64,000 nucleotides of DNA from Chryseobacterium ginsenosidimutans (GTDB lineage: Bacteria > Bacteroidota > Bacteroidia > Flavobacteriales > Weeksellaceae): assembly GCF_024807225.1 (NCBI RefSeq), contig NZ_JANUCO010000001.1, forward strand, positions 1,116,001 to 1,180,000, given 5' to 3'. The position numbers were made by a program, and so were the translations under genes. The notes under the pieces were generated by a model that was not told the DNA's origin, did not search any database, and saw only the letters and a program-made list of their open reading frames with translations. Shown here in pieces: positions 36,887-44,773 of the stretch. Each line of letters starts with the position of its first letter. The stretch's first letter is position 1.

Positions 36887-36990
36887 TTTTTATCTAAGAT
36901 TTCAGATGCCAGATTTCAGACATCAGATTTTAAATTTATATATAAAGCGAAGAGTCTAACATCTTAAATATGATGTCTGACGTCTTCTTT

Positions 36991-38214
36991 TTATGCGTCT
37001 AATTCTCCCGCAATAATATTCATACTACACATCGTTACAATCGCATCAGAGATCACAGAACCTGTAATCATCTCAGGATAAGCTTGGTAGTAGATAAAAC
37101 ATGGTCTTCTGAAGTGTAGTCTGTAAGGACTTCTTCCACCATCACTCACCAAATAGAAACCTAATTCTCCGTTTCCACCTTCTACAGGATGATACACTTC
37201 GCCTTTCGGTACTTCGGTTTCTCCCATTACAATTTTGAAATGGTAAATCAATGCTTCCATTTTGCTGTAAACATCAGCTTTTTCTGGTAAATAGAAATCA
37301 GGAACATCCGCGTGGAATGGCCCTTCTGGAAGATTGTCGTATGCTTGATTGATAATTTTAAGAGATTCCCAGATTTCCTGCTGACGAACCATGAAACGGT
37401 CGTACGTGTCACCTGCAGTTCCTACCGGAATAATAAAGTCGAAATCTTCGTAAGAAGAATAGGGTTGTGCAACTCTTACATCATAATCTACCCCTGCTGC
37501 ACGTAAATTGGGACCTGTGAAACCATAGCTTAATGCTCTTTCTGCAGAGATTGCTCCTGCTCCGATGGTTCTATCCATAAAAATTCTGTTTCTTTCTAAT
37601 AAAGTACCGAATTCTTTGAATCTTGCCGGGAAAGTTTTAAGAAAATCCTTTAATAACTCATGGAACTTTGGTGTGAAATCTCTTTCAAAACCTCCGATTC
37701 TTCCCATATTGGTTGTCATTCTCGCTCCGCAAATCTGCTCGTACATATCATAAATACGTTCTCTTTCGATAAACATATAGGTAAGACCTGTAATCGCTCC
37801 TGCATCCATCCCGGTTACCCCATTACAAATAAGGTGGTCACCGATTCTTGCTAATTCCATTAAAATTACACGCATATAATCTACACGTTTAGGAACTTTA
37901 ACACCAATTAGTTTCTCAACTGTCATGTGCCAACCTAAATTGTTGATCGGTGCAGAACAGTAATTCATACGGTCGGTAAGGGTAGTGATCTGAGAATAAT
38001 TTCTTCTTTCGGAAATCTTTTCAAATGCTCTGTGGATGTACCCTACAGTCTGCTCTGCGTGAAGGATTCTTTCTCCATCCATCGTTAAGATATTCTGGAA
38101 AATCCCGTGCGTTGCAGGGTGAGTGGGTCCTAAATTGAGGGTGTATAACTGACCGTCAATCTGCTCCTTACTTTCGTATTGGTTTAGTATATTAGATAAT
38201 GAGTTATCTTTCAT
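36991..38214 (-). CDS. nuoD: NADH-quinone oxidoreductase subunit D
   Basis: 407 residues. 49-kDa homologue forming the quinone pocket: LNLGPTHPATHGIFQNIL near 28, GYIHRAFEKISERRNYSQ near 58, and the C-terminal VISDAIVTMCSMNIIAGELDA (cut), close to the family end VMADVDR. The quinone-contacting Tyr and His regions are intact. Not fused to nuoC. 67 bases separate it from nuoC. Confidence 0.97.
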   Translation of the reverse strand: MKDNSLSNILNQYESKEQIDGQLYTLNLGPTHPATHGIFQNILTMDGERILHAEQTVGYIHRAFEKISERRNYSQITTLTDRMNYCSAPINNLGWHMTVEKLIGVKVPKRVDYMRVILMELARIGDHLICNGVTGMDAGAITGLTYMFIERERIYDMYEQICGARMTTNMGRIGGFERDFTPKFHELLKDFLKTFPARFKEFGTLLERNRIFMDRTIGAGAISAERALSYGFTGPNLRAAGVDYDVRVAQPYSSYEDFDFIIPVGTAGDTYDRFMVRQQEIWESLKIINQAYDNLPEGPFHADVPDFYLPEKADVYSKMEALIYHFKIVMGETEVPKGEVYHPVEGGNGELGFYLVSDGGRSPYRLHFRRPCFIYYQAYPEMITGSVISDAIVTMCSMNIIAGELDA

Positions 38215-38281
38215 AATATATAATTGATATTGATAAGCGATAATTGAGTATTAATCAATCATCATTAATCATTTATATTTT

Positions 38282-38776
38282 TTATCTTCCGAACATGCTA
38301 TCGTTCTTGTCTGTTCTTGTGCCATCTTCAAGACGATACTCCTTCAACATTGGGTGATATCCAAGATCTTCCATATTTAAAATAGCTCTAAGATCAGGAT
38401 GTCCTTTAAATTTGATTCCGTAGAAATCAAAAGTTTCTCTTTCCATCCAGTTGGCTCCTGCGAATAATTCTACAAGAGAATCAACCTCGATATTTTCTCT
38501 GGACATAAAGATTTTAAGACGCAATCTGAAATTAGCCATCATATTATGCAAGTGATAAACAACGCCTATTTCCTTGTCCGGAAATTCCGGGTAATGGATT
38601 CCACAAATGTCTGTAAGAAAATTAAATTCCAACGATGAATCTCTAAGATAATGAATAATCTTCTTAATATCTTCTTTCTTCACTTCGATCGTCAACATTT
38701 CATAAGGCTCTGAACTAGAAATTACAGACTCCGGAAATTCTCTCGTGATTGCTTCTAATACAAATTCGTTCGTCAT
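38282..38776 (-). CDS. nuoC: NADH-quinone oxidoreductase subunit C
   Basis: 164 residues. FLTDICGIHYPEF near 54, VSLVELFAGANWMERETFDFYGIKFKGHPDLR (cut here) near 100-130 are the 30-kDa subunit signature (ERExFDMFGI-type). Four bases after nuoB; translation likely coupled. Confidence 0.95.
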   Translation of the reverse strand: MTNEFVLEAITREFPESVISSSEPYEMLTIEVKKEDIKKIIHYLRDSSLEFNFLTDICGIHYPEFPDKEIGVVYHLHNMMANFRLRLKIFMSRENIEVDSLVELFAGANWMERETFDFYGIKFKGHPDLRAILNMEDLGYHPMLKEYRLEDGTRTDKNDSMFGR

Positions 38777-38780
38777 TCCG

Positions 38781-39341
38781 TTAGTTGCTTATGTTGTAAG
38801 AATCTAATAATTTTTGGTATTCAGGCATATCTCTTCTTCTGATGCTTTCGCTTTCTGCCAAAGCCTGAACCTGCATTACACCTTCGATAATCTGCTCCGG
38901 TCTAGGAGGACATCCTGGAACGTAAACGTCTACCGGGATAATTTTATCAATTCCTTGTAATACTGAATAGGTATCAAAAATACCACCGCTGGAAGCACAA
39001 GCTCCAACTGCAACCACCCATTTTGGTTCTGCCATCTGAGTGTAAACTTCTTTTAGGACAGGTCCTAATTTCTTAGATATAGTTCCGCAAACCATCAACA
39101 TATCTGCTTGTCTTGGCGAGAAAGAGTTTCTTTCCATACCAAATCTCGAAGCATCATAAGTGGGGTTCAGGGTAGCCATAAACTCGATACCACAACAAGA
39201 GGTTGCAAAAGGTAACGGCCAAAGTGAGAACTTTCTTGCCATCCCGATTACACTGCTCAGTTTCGTTGCGAAAAACCCTTCTCCTTCAAATCCTTCCGGA
39301 GCAGGTGCATCTGTTCTTATTACTGGTTTGTTATCTGACAT
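38781..39341 (-). CDS. nuoB: NADH-quinone oxidoreductase subunit B
   Basis: 186 residues. Holds cluster N2, with Cys ligands in ATSCCGIEFM near 48, VVAVGACASSGGIF near 110 and VPGCPPRPEQI near 142. 101 bases downstream of nuoA; the spacer is repeat-like (TAGATTTTAGATT). Confidence 0.97.
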   Translation of the reverse strand: MSDNKPVIRTDAPAPEGFEGEGFFATKLSSVIGMARKFSLWPLPFATSCCGIEFMATLNPTYDASRFGMERNSFSPRQADMLMVCGTISKKLGPVLKEVYTQMAEPKWVVAVGACASSGGIFDTYSVLQGIDKIIPVDVYVPGCPPRPEQIIEGVMQVQALAESESIRRRDMPEYQKLLDSYNISN

Positions 39342-39442
39342 TTTAGTAGATTTTAGATTTTAAATTAGATTCTAAATTGTTGTTAATGTTAACTTTAATT
39401 CAAAATCATCATCTAAAATTTATAATTTTTAATTTAAAATTT

Positions 39443-39814
39443 TTATTTATCCCAATCTAGTGCGCCACGCTTCCAGACATAGAAAAATGCCATGAAGAAA
39501 ATCGCCACGAACATCAATACTGCCAAGAATCCTTCCATTCCGAATTCTCTGAAGTTTACAGCATAAGGATAAAAAAATACGATTTCAATATCGAATAGTA
39601 CGAATAATACCGCAGTCAAAAAGTATTTAATGGAAAACGGCGTTCTTGCATTTCCTTCTACTGGGACTCCACATTCCCAGCTTTGGTTTTTCACAGAATC
39701 TCCTTTTTTCTGTTTTGGACCTAAAAAATGCGCTCCAAGCAAAGAAACAGCTACGAATGCTATCGCAACACCTGCTTGTAATAGGATTGGAATATAACTT
39801 TCAGGTAAATTCAT
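39443..39814 (-). CDS. nuoA: NADH-quinone oxidoreductase subunit A
   Basis: 123 residues, three membrane segments. YECG-type motif reads QSWECGVPVEGNARTPFSIKYFL near 43 (cut), and VLFVLFDIEIVFFYPYA near 68 is the second signature. First gene of the operon; TAAATTTG box on the minus strand at 39838-39845 upstream. Confidence 0.95.
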   Translation of the reverse strand: MNLPESYIPILLQAGVAIAFVAVSLLGAHFLGPKQKKGDSVKNQSWECGVPVEGNARTPFSIKYFLTAVLFVLFDIEIVFFYPYAVNFREFGMEGFLAVLMFVAIFFMAFFYVWKRGALDWDK

Positions 39815-39837
39815 TTTTGCATTATTATCTCAATTTG

Positions 39838-39845
39838 CAAATTTA
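39838..39845 (-). promoter_or_regulatory. -7 box for nuo operon
   Basis: Reverse complement TAAATTTG (TAnnTTTG), 24 bases before the nuoA ATG at 39814. No other box is seen before the later nuo genes, although the spacers could hide internal starts. Confidence 0.5.
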
Positions 39846-39929
39846 GCGAATAAACAAGAAAGCATGAAATTAATAAGCTTAAAAGTGGAATTAAAATGAG
39901 GAAAATAGGTAATTTAGAATCAGTAAAAA

Positions 39930-40082
39930 TTAGCTATTGATAATTATTTTTTTGGTATATGTTTCCCCTTTTTTTGTACTTACCGTCAATAAGTAGTTTC
40001 CGTTCGAAATACCGGAAATATCTAAGCTTTCAATATCTGTCTGATACATGATATTGTTTTTTGCAGAATTAATGAATTTCCC
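39930..40082 (-). pseudogene. Remnant of a T9SS type A sorting domain
   Basis: Reading the minus strand directly from the stop of the neighbouring small gene, in the same frame, gives GKFINSAKNNIMYQTDIESL, then ISGISNGNYLLTVSTKKGE and TKKIIINS, then a stop at 39930-39932. This is the last third of a Por secretion tail (T9SS type A sorting domain), with the typical G-[NQ]-Y-[IL]-L-x-[IV] strand. No start codon or N-terminal cargo domain remains; it is abruptly cut off at 40082. Looks like the leftover of a deleted secreted-protein gene. Confidence 0.7.
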
Positions 40083-40259
40083 TTATTTCTTCATTTTTTT
40101 AAGCAGAGAAAATCCCATAAATGAAATATAGGCAAAAAGAATACTTGCATATAAGATATTAACAATAGTATTCATTCTGTCGTCTGCAATTTTGAAAAAC
40201 AGATTGTAAACGATAAATCCAGCAATTAAAATAGCGAAAATTATGAGGTGCGGCTTCAT
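40083..40259 (-). CDS. Small two-pass membrane protein
   Basis: 58 residues, MKPHLIIFAILIAGFIVYNL then a short polar loop (FKIADDRMNT) and a second hydrophobic segment (IVNILYASILFAYISFMGF), ending LLKKMKK. ATG at 40259, stop at 40083-40085. Too short for most ORF listings; composition and topology support it. No family recognised. Stop codon is next to the T9SS remnant. Confidence 0.55.
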   Translation of the reverse strand: MKPHLIIFAILIAGFIVYNLFFKIADDRMNTIVNILYASILFAYISFMGFSLLKKMKK

Positions 40260-40323
40260 TTTTGAGTGTTAGCGTTTGAGTATTTTATTGTATTATTTTG
40301 AGTAAAAAATTACTCATGACCAA

Positions 40324-41457
40324 TTACTCATTATTTATAGTTAACGAATACGTTCTTCTTCGTTTATGATTTGTAGGATTGTAATCTTGCCAAAGAACCT
40401 GAACGCTTTTATTCTCTTCCAATTCAGGATTTGTTTCGGCAAACTCGATACCCATACTTGTGAAGCGTTCATAGATTTCTTTAAAAATAACCGCTGTTAC
40501 GCCACGTCTCTGATATTCAGGGTGAATACCGATCAGATAAAAATTAGCACGGTCATTTTTTCTTTCAGCCTGCATAAAATGCCACCAACCAAAAGGTAAA
40601 AGTTTTCCTTTCGATTTTTGTAAAGCTTTTGAGTATGAAGGCATTGTAATGGCGAAAGAAACCAATTCATCGTTTTCATCAACTACACAGATTACATAAT
40701 TTTTTGCAATCAGCGGGAAAAATTTTTCTCGGTAGGTTTGTATTTGCTCTTTCGAAATAGGAGTGTAGGTAGAAAGCGTCTTATAAGTTTCATCAAGCAG
40801 CTTAAACATCGGCTCCACATAAGGTAAAATCTCCTCTTTGTTGTTGAATTTAAGAACTCTTAATTTATATTTCTCGGCAATCAATTTGCTGAATTTTTCT
40901 ACTCTTGGAGGTAAAATTTTAGGGAAATTCATTTCGAATTCTACCCATTCTTTTTCTTTTACCAGTCCCAGACTTTCAATATGTTGTGGGTAATATTCGT
41001 GATTATAGATCCCGATCATTGTCGCGATTTTTTGAAAACCGAAAGTCAGCATTCCTGCTTTATCAAGATTGGTAAAACCCATTGGTCCTTCAATTTTCTC
41101 TATCTGATGCTCTTTTGCATAGTTGATCACCGTATCGATCAATGCTTTAGAGACTTCTTTATCATCAATAAAGTCGATCCAGCCGAAACGAACCTTTTTT
41201 ATACCGAGTTCTTTTTCTTCTTTATGATTGATAATTACAGCGATTCTGCCTACAATTTTGTTGTCTTTTTTGGCAATAAACTGTTTGGCTTCACAATAGC
41301 TTAATGCAGGATTTTCTTTCGGATCCCAAACATTTATTTCATCTTTAATAAAAGAAGGAACGTAATAAGGATTATTTTTATAAAGATCCATCGGAAACCT
41401 TACAAATTGTTTTAATTCGCTTGGGTTTTTTACTTCAAGGATTGAAACTGTAGACAT
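40324..41457 (-). CDS. GNAT-type acetyltransferase-like protein
   Basis: 377 residues, cytoplasmic. The C-terminal part has a GNAT core: FYLIGIHPEYQRRGVTAVIFKEI (cut; motif A with Q-R-R-G-V acetyl-CoA loop) and EFAETNPELEENKSV. The N-terminal region (KNPSELKQFVRFPMDLYKNN, KIVGRIAVIINHK) is a second GNAT-like half, so the protein may be a tandem GNAT. A -7 box TATATTTG on the minus strand (41481-41488) lies upstream. Substrate unknown; some databases call relatives GTP cyclohydrolase, which the sequence does not support. Confidence 0.75.
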   Translation of the reverse strand: MSTVSILEVKNPSELKQFVRFPMDLYKNNPYYVPSFIKDEINVWDPKENPALSYCEAKQFIAKKDNKIVGRIAVIINHKEEKELGIKKVRFGWIDFIDDKEVSKALIDTVINYAKEHQIEKIEGPMGFTNLDKAGMLTFGFQKIATMIGIYNHEYYPQHIESLGLVKEKEWVEFEMNFPKILPPRVEKFSKLIAEKYKLRVLKFNNKEEILPYVEPMFKLLDETYKTLSTYTPISKEQIQTYREKFFPLIAKNYVICVVDENDELVSFAITMPSYSKALQKSKGKLLPFGWWHFMQAERKNDRANFYLIGIHPEYQRRGVTAVIFKEIYERFTSMGIEFAETNPELEENKSVQVLWQDYNPTNHKRRRTYSLTINNE

Positions 41458-41480
41458 AGATTTATGAGGTAATTTAATAG

Positions 41481-41488
41481 CAAATATA
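41481..41488 (-). promoter_or_regulatory. -7 box for GNAT gene
   Basis: Reverse complement TATATTTG (TAnnTTTG), 24 bases before the ATG at 41457. Confidence 0.5.
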
Positions 41489-41561
41489 AAATAAAATGTA
41501 ATACTTTGGCACAGTTTTTACACCTTGGATAGTAAATTATTCATAAATGTAAATAGAAAAA

Positions 41562-42272
41562 ATGGGTGGTTATTATATAATTATTATAATTTCAATGATC
41601 GTGAGCTGGTATGTTTCATGGAAATTGAAATCCAAATTCGAATTTTATTCCAAAGTACACCTCAAAAATGGGCTTTCAGGAAAAGAAATAGCAGAAAAAA
41701 TGTTGAGAGATAATGGGATTAATGATGTTCAGGTAATTTCTGTTCCCGGACAATTAAGCGATCATTACAATCCTTCCGATAAAACGGTAAATCTTTCAGA
41801 GTCGGTTTATATGCAGAGAAATGCAGCTTCTGCGGCAGTTGCGGCACATGAATGTGGTCACGCTGTACAACATGCAGTAGGATATTCGATGCTTCAGCTT
41901 CGTTCGAAATTGGTTCCTGTTGTGGATGTCAGTTCCAATTTAATGCAATTCGTGCTTATTGCAGGAATTTTGATTATGGCGGCAACCAGAACGATACACG
42001 ATCCTAATGGAAATACAATCGTATTGGCAATCGGAGTTTTGATGTTTTCATTCACCACTCTTTTCGCATTTATTACGCTTCCTGTGGAATATGACGCGAG
42101 TAACAGAGCCATGAAATGGTTAAAAGATACCGGAACGGTAACTTCTGAAGAATTTGTAGGAGTTCAGGACAGTCTGAAATGGGCAGCCAGAACGTATGTG
42201 GTTGCTGCAATCGGATCTCTCGCACAACTGCTTTACTGGGCATCTTTGTTGATGGGAGGAAGAAGAAGTTAG
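41562..42272 (+). CDS. YugP-type zinc metallopeptidase
   Basis: 236 residues. Membrane segment at the N-terminus (MGGYYIIIIISMIVSWYVSW), zinc motif HECGH at 96-100, then membrane segments around 120-135, 150-175 and at the C-terminus. This is the neutral zinc metallopeptidase family 2 (YugP) pattern; substrates unknown. Its end overlaps the convergent YigZ gene by four bases. ATG at 41562 chosen since an in-frame start further up is not seen. Confidence 0.88.
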   Translation: MGGYYIIIIISMIVSWYVSWKLKSKFEFYSKVHLKNGLSGKEIAEKMLRDNGINDVQVISVPGQLSDHYNPSDKTVNLSESVYMQRNAASAAVAAHECGHAVQHAVGYSMLQLRSKLVPVVDVSSNLMQFVLIAGILIMAATRTIHDPNGNTIVLAIGVLMFSFTTLFAFITLPVEYDASNRAMKWLKDTGTVTSEEFVGVQDSLKWAARTYVVAAIGSLAQLLYWASLLMGGRRS

Positions 42273-42874
42273 TCTTTAAATTCAAAAGAAATATGCTGCA
42301 TCTCTGAAAGTTTTTCTGAGATGTTTTCTTTTTGAACCAGTTTTAAAGAAGCAGTGAGAATACAGTTTTCATCAGCATCAAAATTCAGAACTTTTGCATC
42401 ATATTTTGAAAGCAATGTGAAAATGGTATTTTGTTGATTAAAATTAAACTGAATCTCAATCACGGTTTCCAGTTCTTTTGTAATGATATTGGCTTCTTCC
42501 AACGTTATTTTTGCACATTCTTTATAAGCTTTCACCAAACCGGAAACACCCAGTTTTGTTCCGCCGTAATAACGAACAGAAATTACCAGAACATTTGTAA
42601 TTTCGTGAGCCAGCAATTGATTATAAATTGGTAAACCCGCACTTCCGGAAGGCTCTCCGTCGTCGTTTGCACGATAATTCTCACCATTTAAACCCATTCT
42701 GAAAGCATAACAATGATGCGTTGCTTTCGGATGCTCGGTTCTTACTTTTTCCAATGCATTTTTGAGATCTTCTTCATTATTGACGGGGAAAGCAAATCCG
42801 ATGAACTTGCTTCCTTTTTCTTTTAATAAAGTATTTTCTATGGGTTTTTCTATGGTTTTGTATTCAAACGTCAT
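42269..42874 (-). CDS. YigZ/IMPACT family protein (UPF0029)
   Basis: 201 residues. The IMPACT fold motif lies at residues 50-100: THHCYAFRMG, then DDGEPSGSAGLPIYNQL and VLVISVRYYGGTKLGVSGL (cut), where DDGEPSGSAG is diagnostic. C-terminal DUF1949-type half is helical/beta. Role uncertain (translation-related in eukaryotes). -7 box TACATTTG (minus) at 42892-42899 just upstream. Overlaps YugP convergently by four bases. Confidence 0.88.
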   Translation of the reverse strand: MTFEYKTIEKPIENTLLKEKGSKFIGFAFPVNNEEDLKNALEKVRTEHPKATHHCYAFRMGLNGENYRANDDGEPSGSAGLPIYNQLLAHEITNVLVISVRYYGGTKLGVSGLVKAYKECAKITLEEANIITKELETVIEIQFNFNQQNTIFTLLSKYDAKVLNFDADENCILTASLKLVQKENISEKLSEMQHISFEFKD

Positions 42875-42891
42875 AATCCGGCTTTGGTTTG

Positions 42892-42899
42892 CAAATGTA
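42892..42899 (-). promoter_or_regulatory. -7 box for YigZ gene
   Basis: Reverse complement TACATTTG (TAnnTTTG), 18 bases before the ATG at 42874. Confidence 0.5.
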
Positions 42900-42932
42900 T
42901 AAAATGCTTTACAATCTCTATGGGTATTAATG

Positions 42933-42956
42933 AAAAATACCGTCGAAAGACGGCAT
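42933..42956 (-). terminator. Terminator after Cys-rich peptide gene
   Basis: On the minus strand, stem CCGTC/GACGG around a 4-base loop (42940-42953), extended by A-T pairs after one mismatch, then five T. It lies 63 bases past the peptide stop codon. Confidence 0.65.
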
Positions 42957-43018
42957 TTGTATGATTTTCTGTTGAATATTTTCTACTCAAACAAAAGAAA
43001 GCGTTTCCGCCTTTTAAT

Positions 43019-43201
43019 TTATGAGATCGGATCTATAAGAAAACATAAGTTTTGATTTTGACGGCAAGATCCATCGGGACATTTATAATATCCGGGTTTG
43101 CACGGGCAATACAATGTTCCGTTTGCTAAATAGTAACAAGCTTGTGCTGCTCCTTGAATTGACTTCAATTCTGATTTTGATAATTTTTTTAAATTTTTCA
43201 T
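43019..43201 (-). CDS. Cys-rich bacteriocin-like peptide with leader
   Basis: 60 residues. The N-terminus MKNLKKLSKSELKSIQGA matches the leader common to Bacteroidetes 'bacteriocin-like' peptides (MKNLKKL...LKxIxGG), with GA in place of the double glycine at positions 17-18. The mature part contains six Cys (22, 32, 34, 41, 46, 53) and Gly/Pro/Tyr (e.g. CPCKPGYYKCPDGSC). No export ABC transporter, peptidase C39 or modification enzyme lies nearby, so processing must be elsewhere. Bioactivity is not shown; could be a disulfide-rich secreted peptide or signal. Confidence 0.7.
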   Translation of the reverse strand: MKNLKKLSKSELKSIQGAAQACYYLANGTLYCPCKPGYYKCPDGSCRQNQNLCFLIDPIS

Positions 43202-43319
43202 GGTTGGATATTTAGTTTGATTTGATAATTACCAAGTTAGTGAATTATTTTAACTTAAAATTTAAAAATGGATAAAATAATATAGTGTAAAGTTGAATAA
43301 ACAATAAAAGAACCTATTT

Positions 43320-43344
43320 CAGACTCTTTTTAGCTTAGAGTCTG
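43320..43344. repeat. Perfect hairpin CAGACTCT/AGAGTCTG
   Basis: 8-bp perfect arms with a 9-base loop. No T-run immediately after on either strand, so not a convincing terminator. CAGACTCTT also occurs at about 51752. Confidence 0.5.
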
Positions 43345-43382
43345 TTTAAATTTGATTCAAACATTTTAAAATTTACTGCTCA

Positions 43383-43551
43383 TTTTTTAACGCAAAGTTT
43401 TAATTCAATATTAATTAAATTTAAGTGAGCAAAGATGAATCAACAAGTTGATTTGATGAAGCGTCGTTTTCACGCTTCGCGAAGCAAATTTTATTTGCCT
43501 TTGCCTTCTAAAAATAATGCGTAATGTAAATATAATCTTTGCGTTAAAAAA
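43383..43551. repeat. MITE-like element with 15-bp terminal inverted repeats
   Basis: TTTTTTAACGCAAAG at 43383-43397 is the exact reverse complement of CTTTGCGTTAAAAAA at 43537-43551. Between them are nested palindromes: AATCAACAAGTTGATT (43438-43453), GAAGCG...CGCTTC around 43459-43480, and GCAAAT...ATTTGC. 169 bp in all, no coding frame of note. No clear target duplication is visible at the edges. Confidence 0.65.
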
Positions 43552-43692
43552 AATAGCGTATTCTGTTTGAAAAGATCTTAAGTCTTTCAATACAAAGCTT
43601 TCAGTTTCAAAATATATAAAACCCATATTTCAAATAAGGTTATAAAAATTTGTAATATAAAATTTAAATAGGCTCTTATATAAAAGTGATTT

Positions 43693-44712
43693 TTAATGTT
43701 TAAAAAATAAAATAGTATTATCTCTGAAACTTTCATTTTTAACAGGAATGAATTCAAATTCCGGAGCTTTTGTTCCATTTACCAGCTTCAGGTTTTCATT
43801 TTTAATAATAATCGCTTCGTCCCAAAAATTGGCATTAATGAATTCCTGCAAAGTAAATCTTCCGCCTTCAATAATGACAGACTGAATTTGTTCTTTATAT
43901 AAAACATCCATTAAATCAGATAAAAAGTTTTCTTTTTCTATTTTAATAAATTGAATATTGTCCTGAATTTCTTCTTTAACGGAATTAAAAACAAGCGTTT
44001 TCGCATCCTTATTATAAATGTTGAAATCACGCGGAACTTTCAAATCAAAATCAATTAAAATCCTTACAGGATTTGTTCCTTCTACATTTCTTACATTTAA
44101 ACTCGGGTTGTCGTTCAAAGCGGTTTGTGTTCCTACTAAAATAGCGTGTTCATCGGCTCTTAACTGATGTACAAATTGATTGACCAAAGAATTTGAAATA
44201 GAAGTAGGTTTAAAATCTTTATCTAAAAATCCATCTCCGGATTCTGCCCATTTCAAAATAATATAAGGTCTTTTCTTTTCGTGGTACGTGAAAAATCTTT
44301 TGTTTAATTCAATACATTCGTTTTCCAACACTCCAGAAACCGCTTCAATTCCTGAATCCTGAATTATTTTTTTGCCTTTTCCGTTTACTTTATCATGAGA
44401 ATCCATCGCACCGATCACCACTTTTTTGAATCCCAGTTCTTTAATTTTTAAAGCACACGGCGGAGTTTTTCCGTAATGAGCGCAAGGTTCCAGAGAAACA
44501 TAGATCGTAGATTCCGGAATCAGGCTTTTATCTTTAACCGAATTAATCGCATTGATTTCTGCATGATTTTCTCCGGCTTTATGATGATACCCTTCACCAA
44601 TTATTTCTCCGTTATGAACGATCACGCTTCCTACCAAAGGATTCGGATATGTTTTACCAATAGCTTTTTGAGCCAGTTCGATGCATCTTTTTATGTAAAA
44701 TTCGTCTTGCAT
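43693..44712 (-). CDS. ribD: Riboflavin biosynthesis deaminase/reductase
   Basis: 339 residues, bifunctional. Deaminase domain with Zn ligands H50, C77, C86 and catalytic E52 (GENHAEINA, LEPCAHYGKTPPC). Reductase domain follows from about 145 (RPYIILKWAESGDG, RADEHAILVGTQTAL). It makes 5-amino-6-(5-phosphoribitylamino)uracil. The last residues overlap the repeat-rich spacer. Downstream of it lies no other rib gene in this window. Confidence 0.95.
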   Translation of the reverse strand: MQDEFYIKRCIELAQKAIGKTYPNPLVGSVIVHNGEIIGEGYHHKAGENHAEINAINSVKDKSLIPESTIYVSLEPCAHYGKTPPCALKIKELGFKKVVIGAMDSHDKVNGKGKKIIQDSGIEAVSGVLENECIELNKRFFTYHEKKRPYIILKWAESGDGFLDKDFKPTSISNSLVNQFVHQLRADEHAILVGTQTALNDNPSLNVRNVEGTNPVRILIDFDLKVPRDFNIYNKDAKTLVFNSVKEEIQDNIQFIKIEKENFLSDLMDVLYKEQIQSVIIEGGRFTLQEFINANFWDEAIIIKNENLKLVNGTKAPEFEFIPVKNESFRDNTILFFKH

Positions 44713-44773
44713 AGGAAAGAAAAAAGCGAAGACAAATTGCTTTGCTCCGCCTTTTTAGATTTTTTAAATTATT

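Larger units (their letters stand above)
43202..43692. other. Non-coding, AT-rich spacer with repeat element
   Basis: 490 bases without a supportable gene. It contains a hairpin CAGACTCT (43320-43327) / AGAGTCTG (43337-43344) and the terminal-inverted-repeat element 43383-43551. Short open frames here lack coding character. Confidence 0.6.

Noticed and set aside
31693..36990. CRISPR array in nuo spacers
   Set aside because: The repeats are 8-10 bases, degenerate, and directly adjacent, with no spacers of constant length and no cas genes.
43411..43626. Small open frame across the MITE-like element
   Set aside because: It covers palindromes and AT-rich non-coding sequence and shows no family features.
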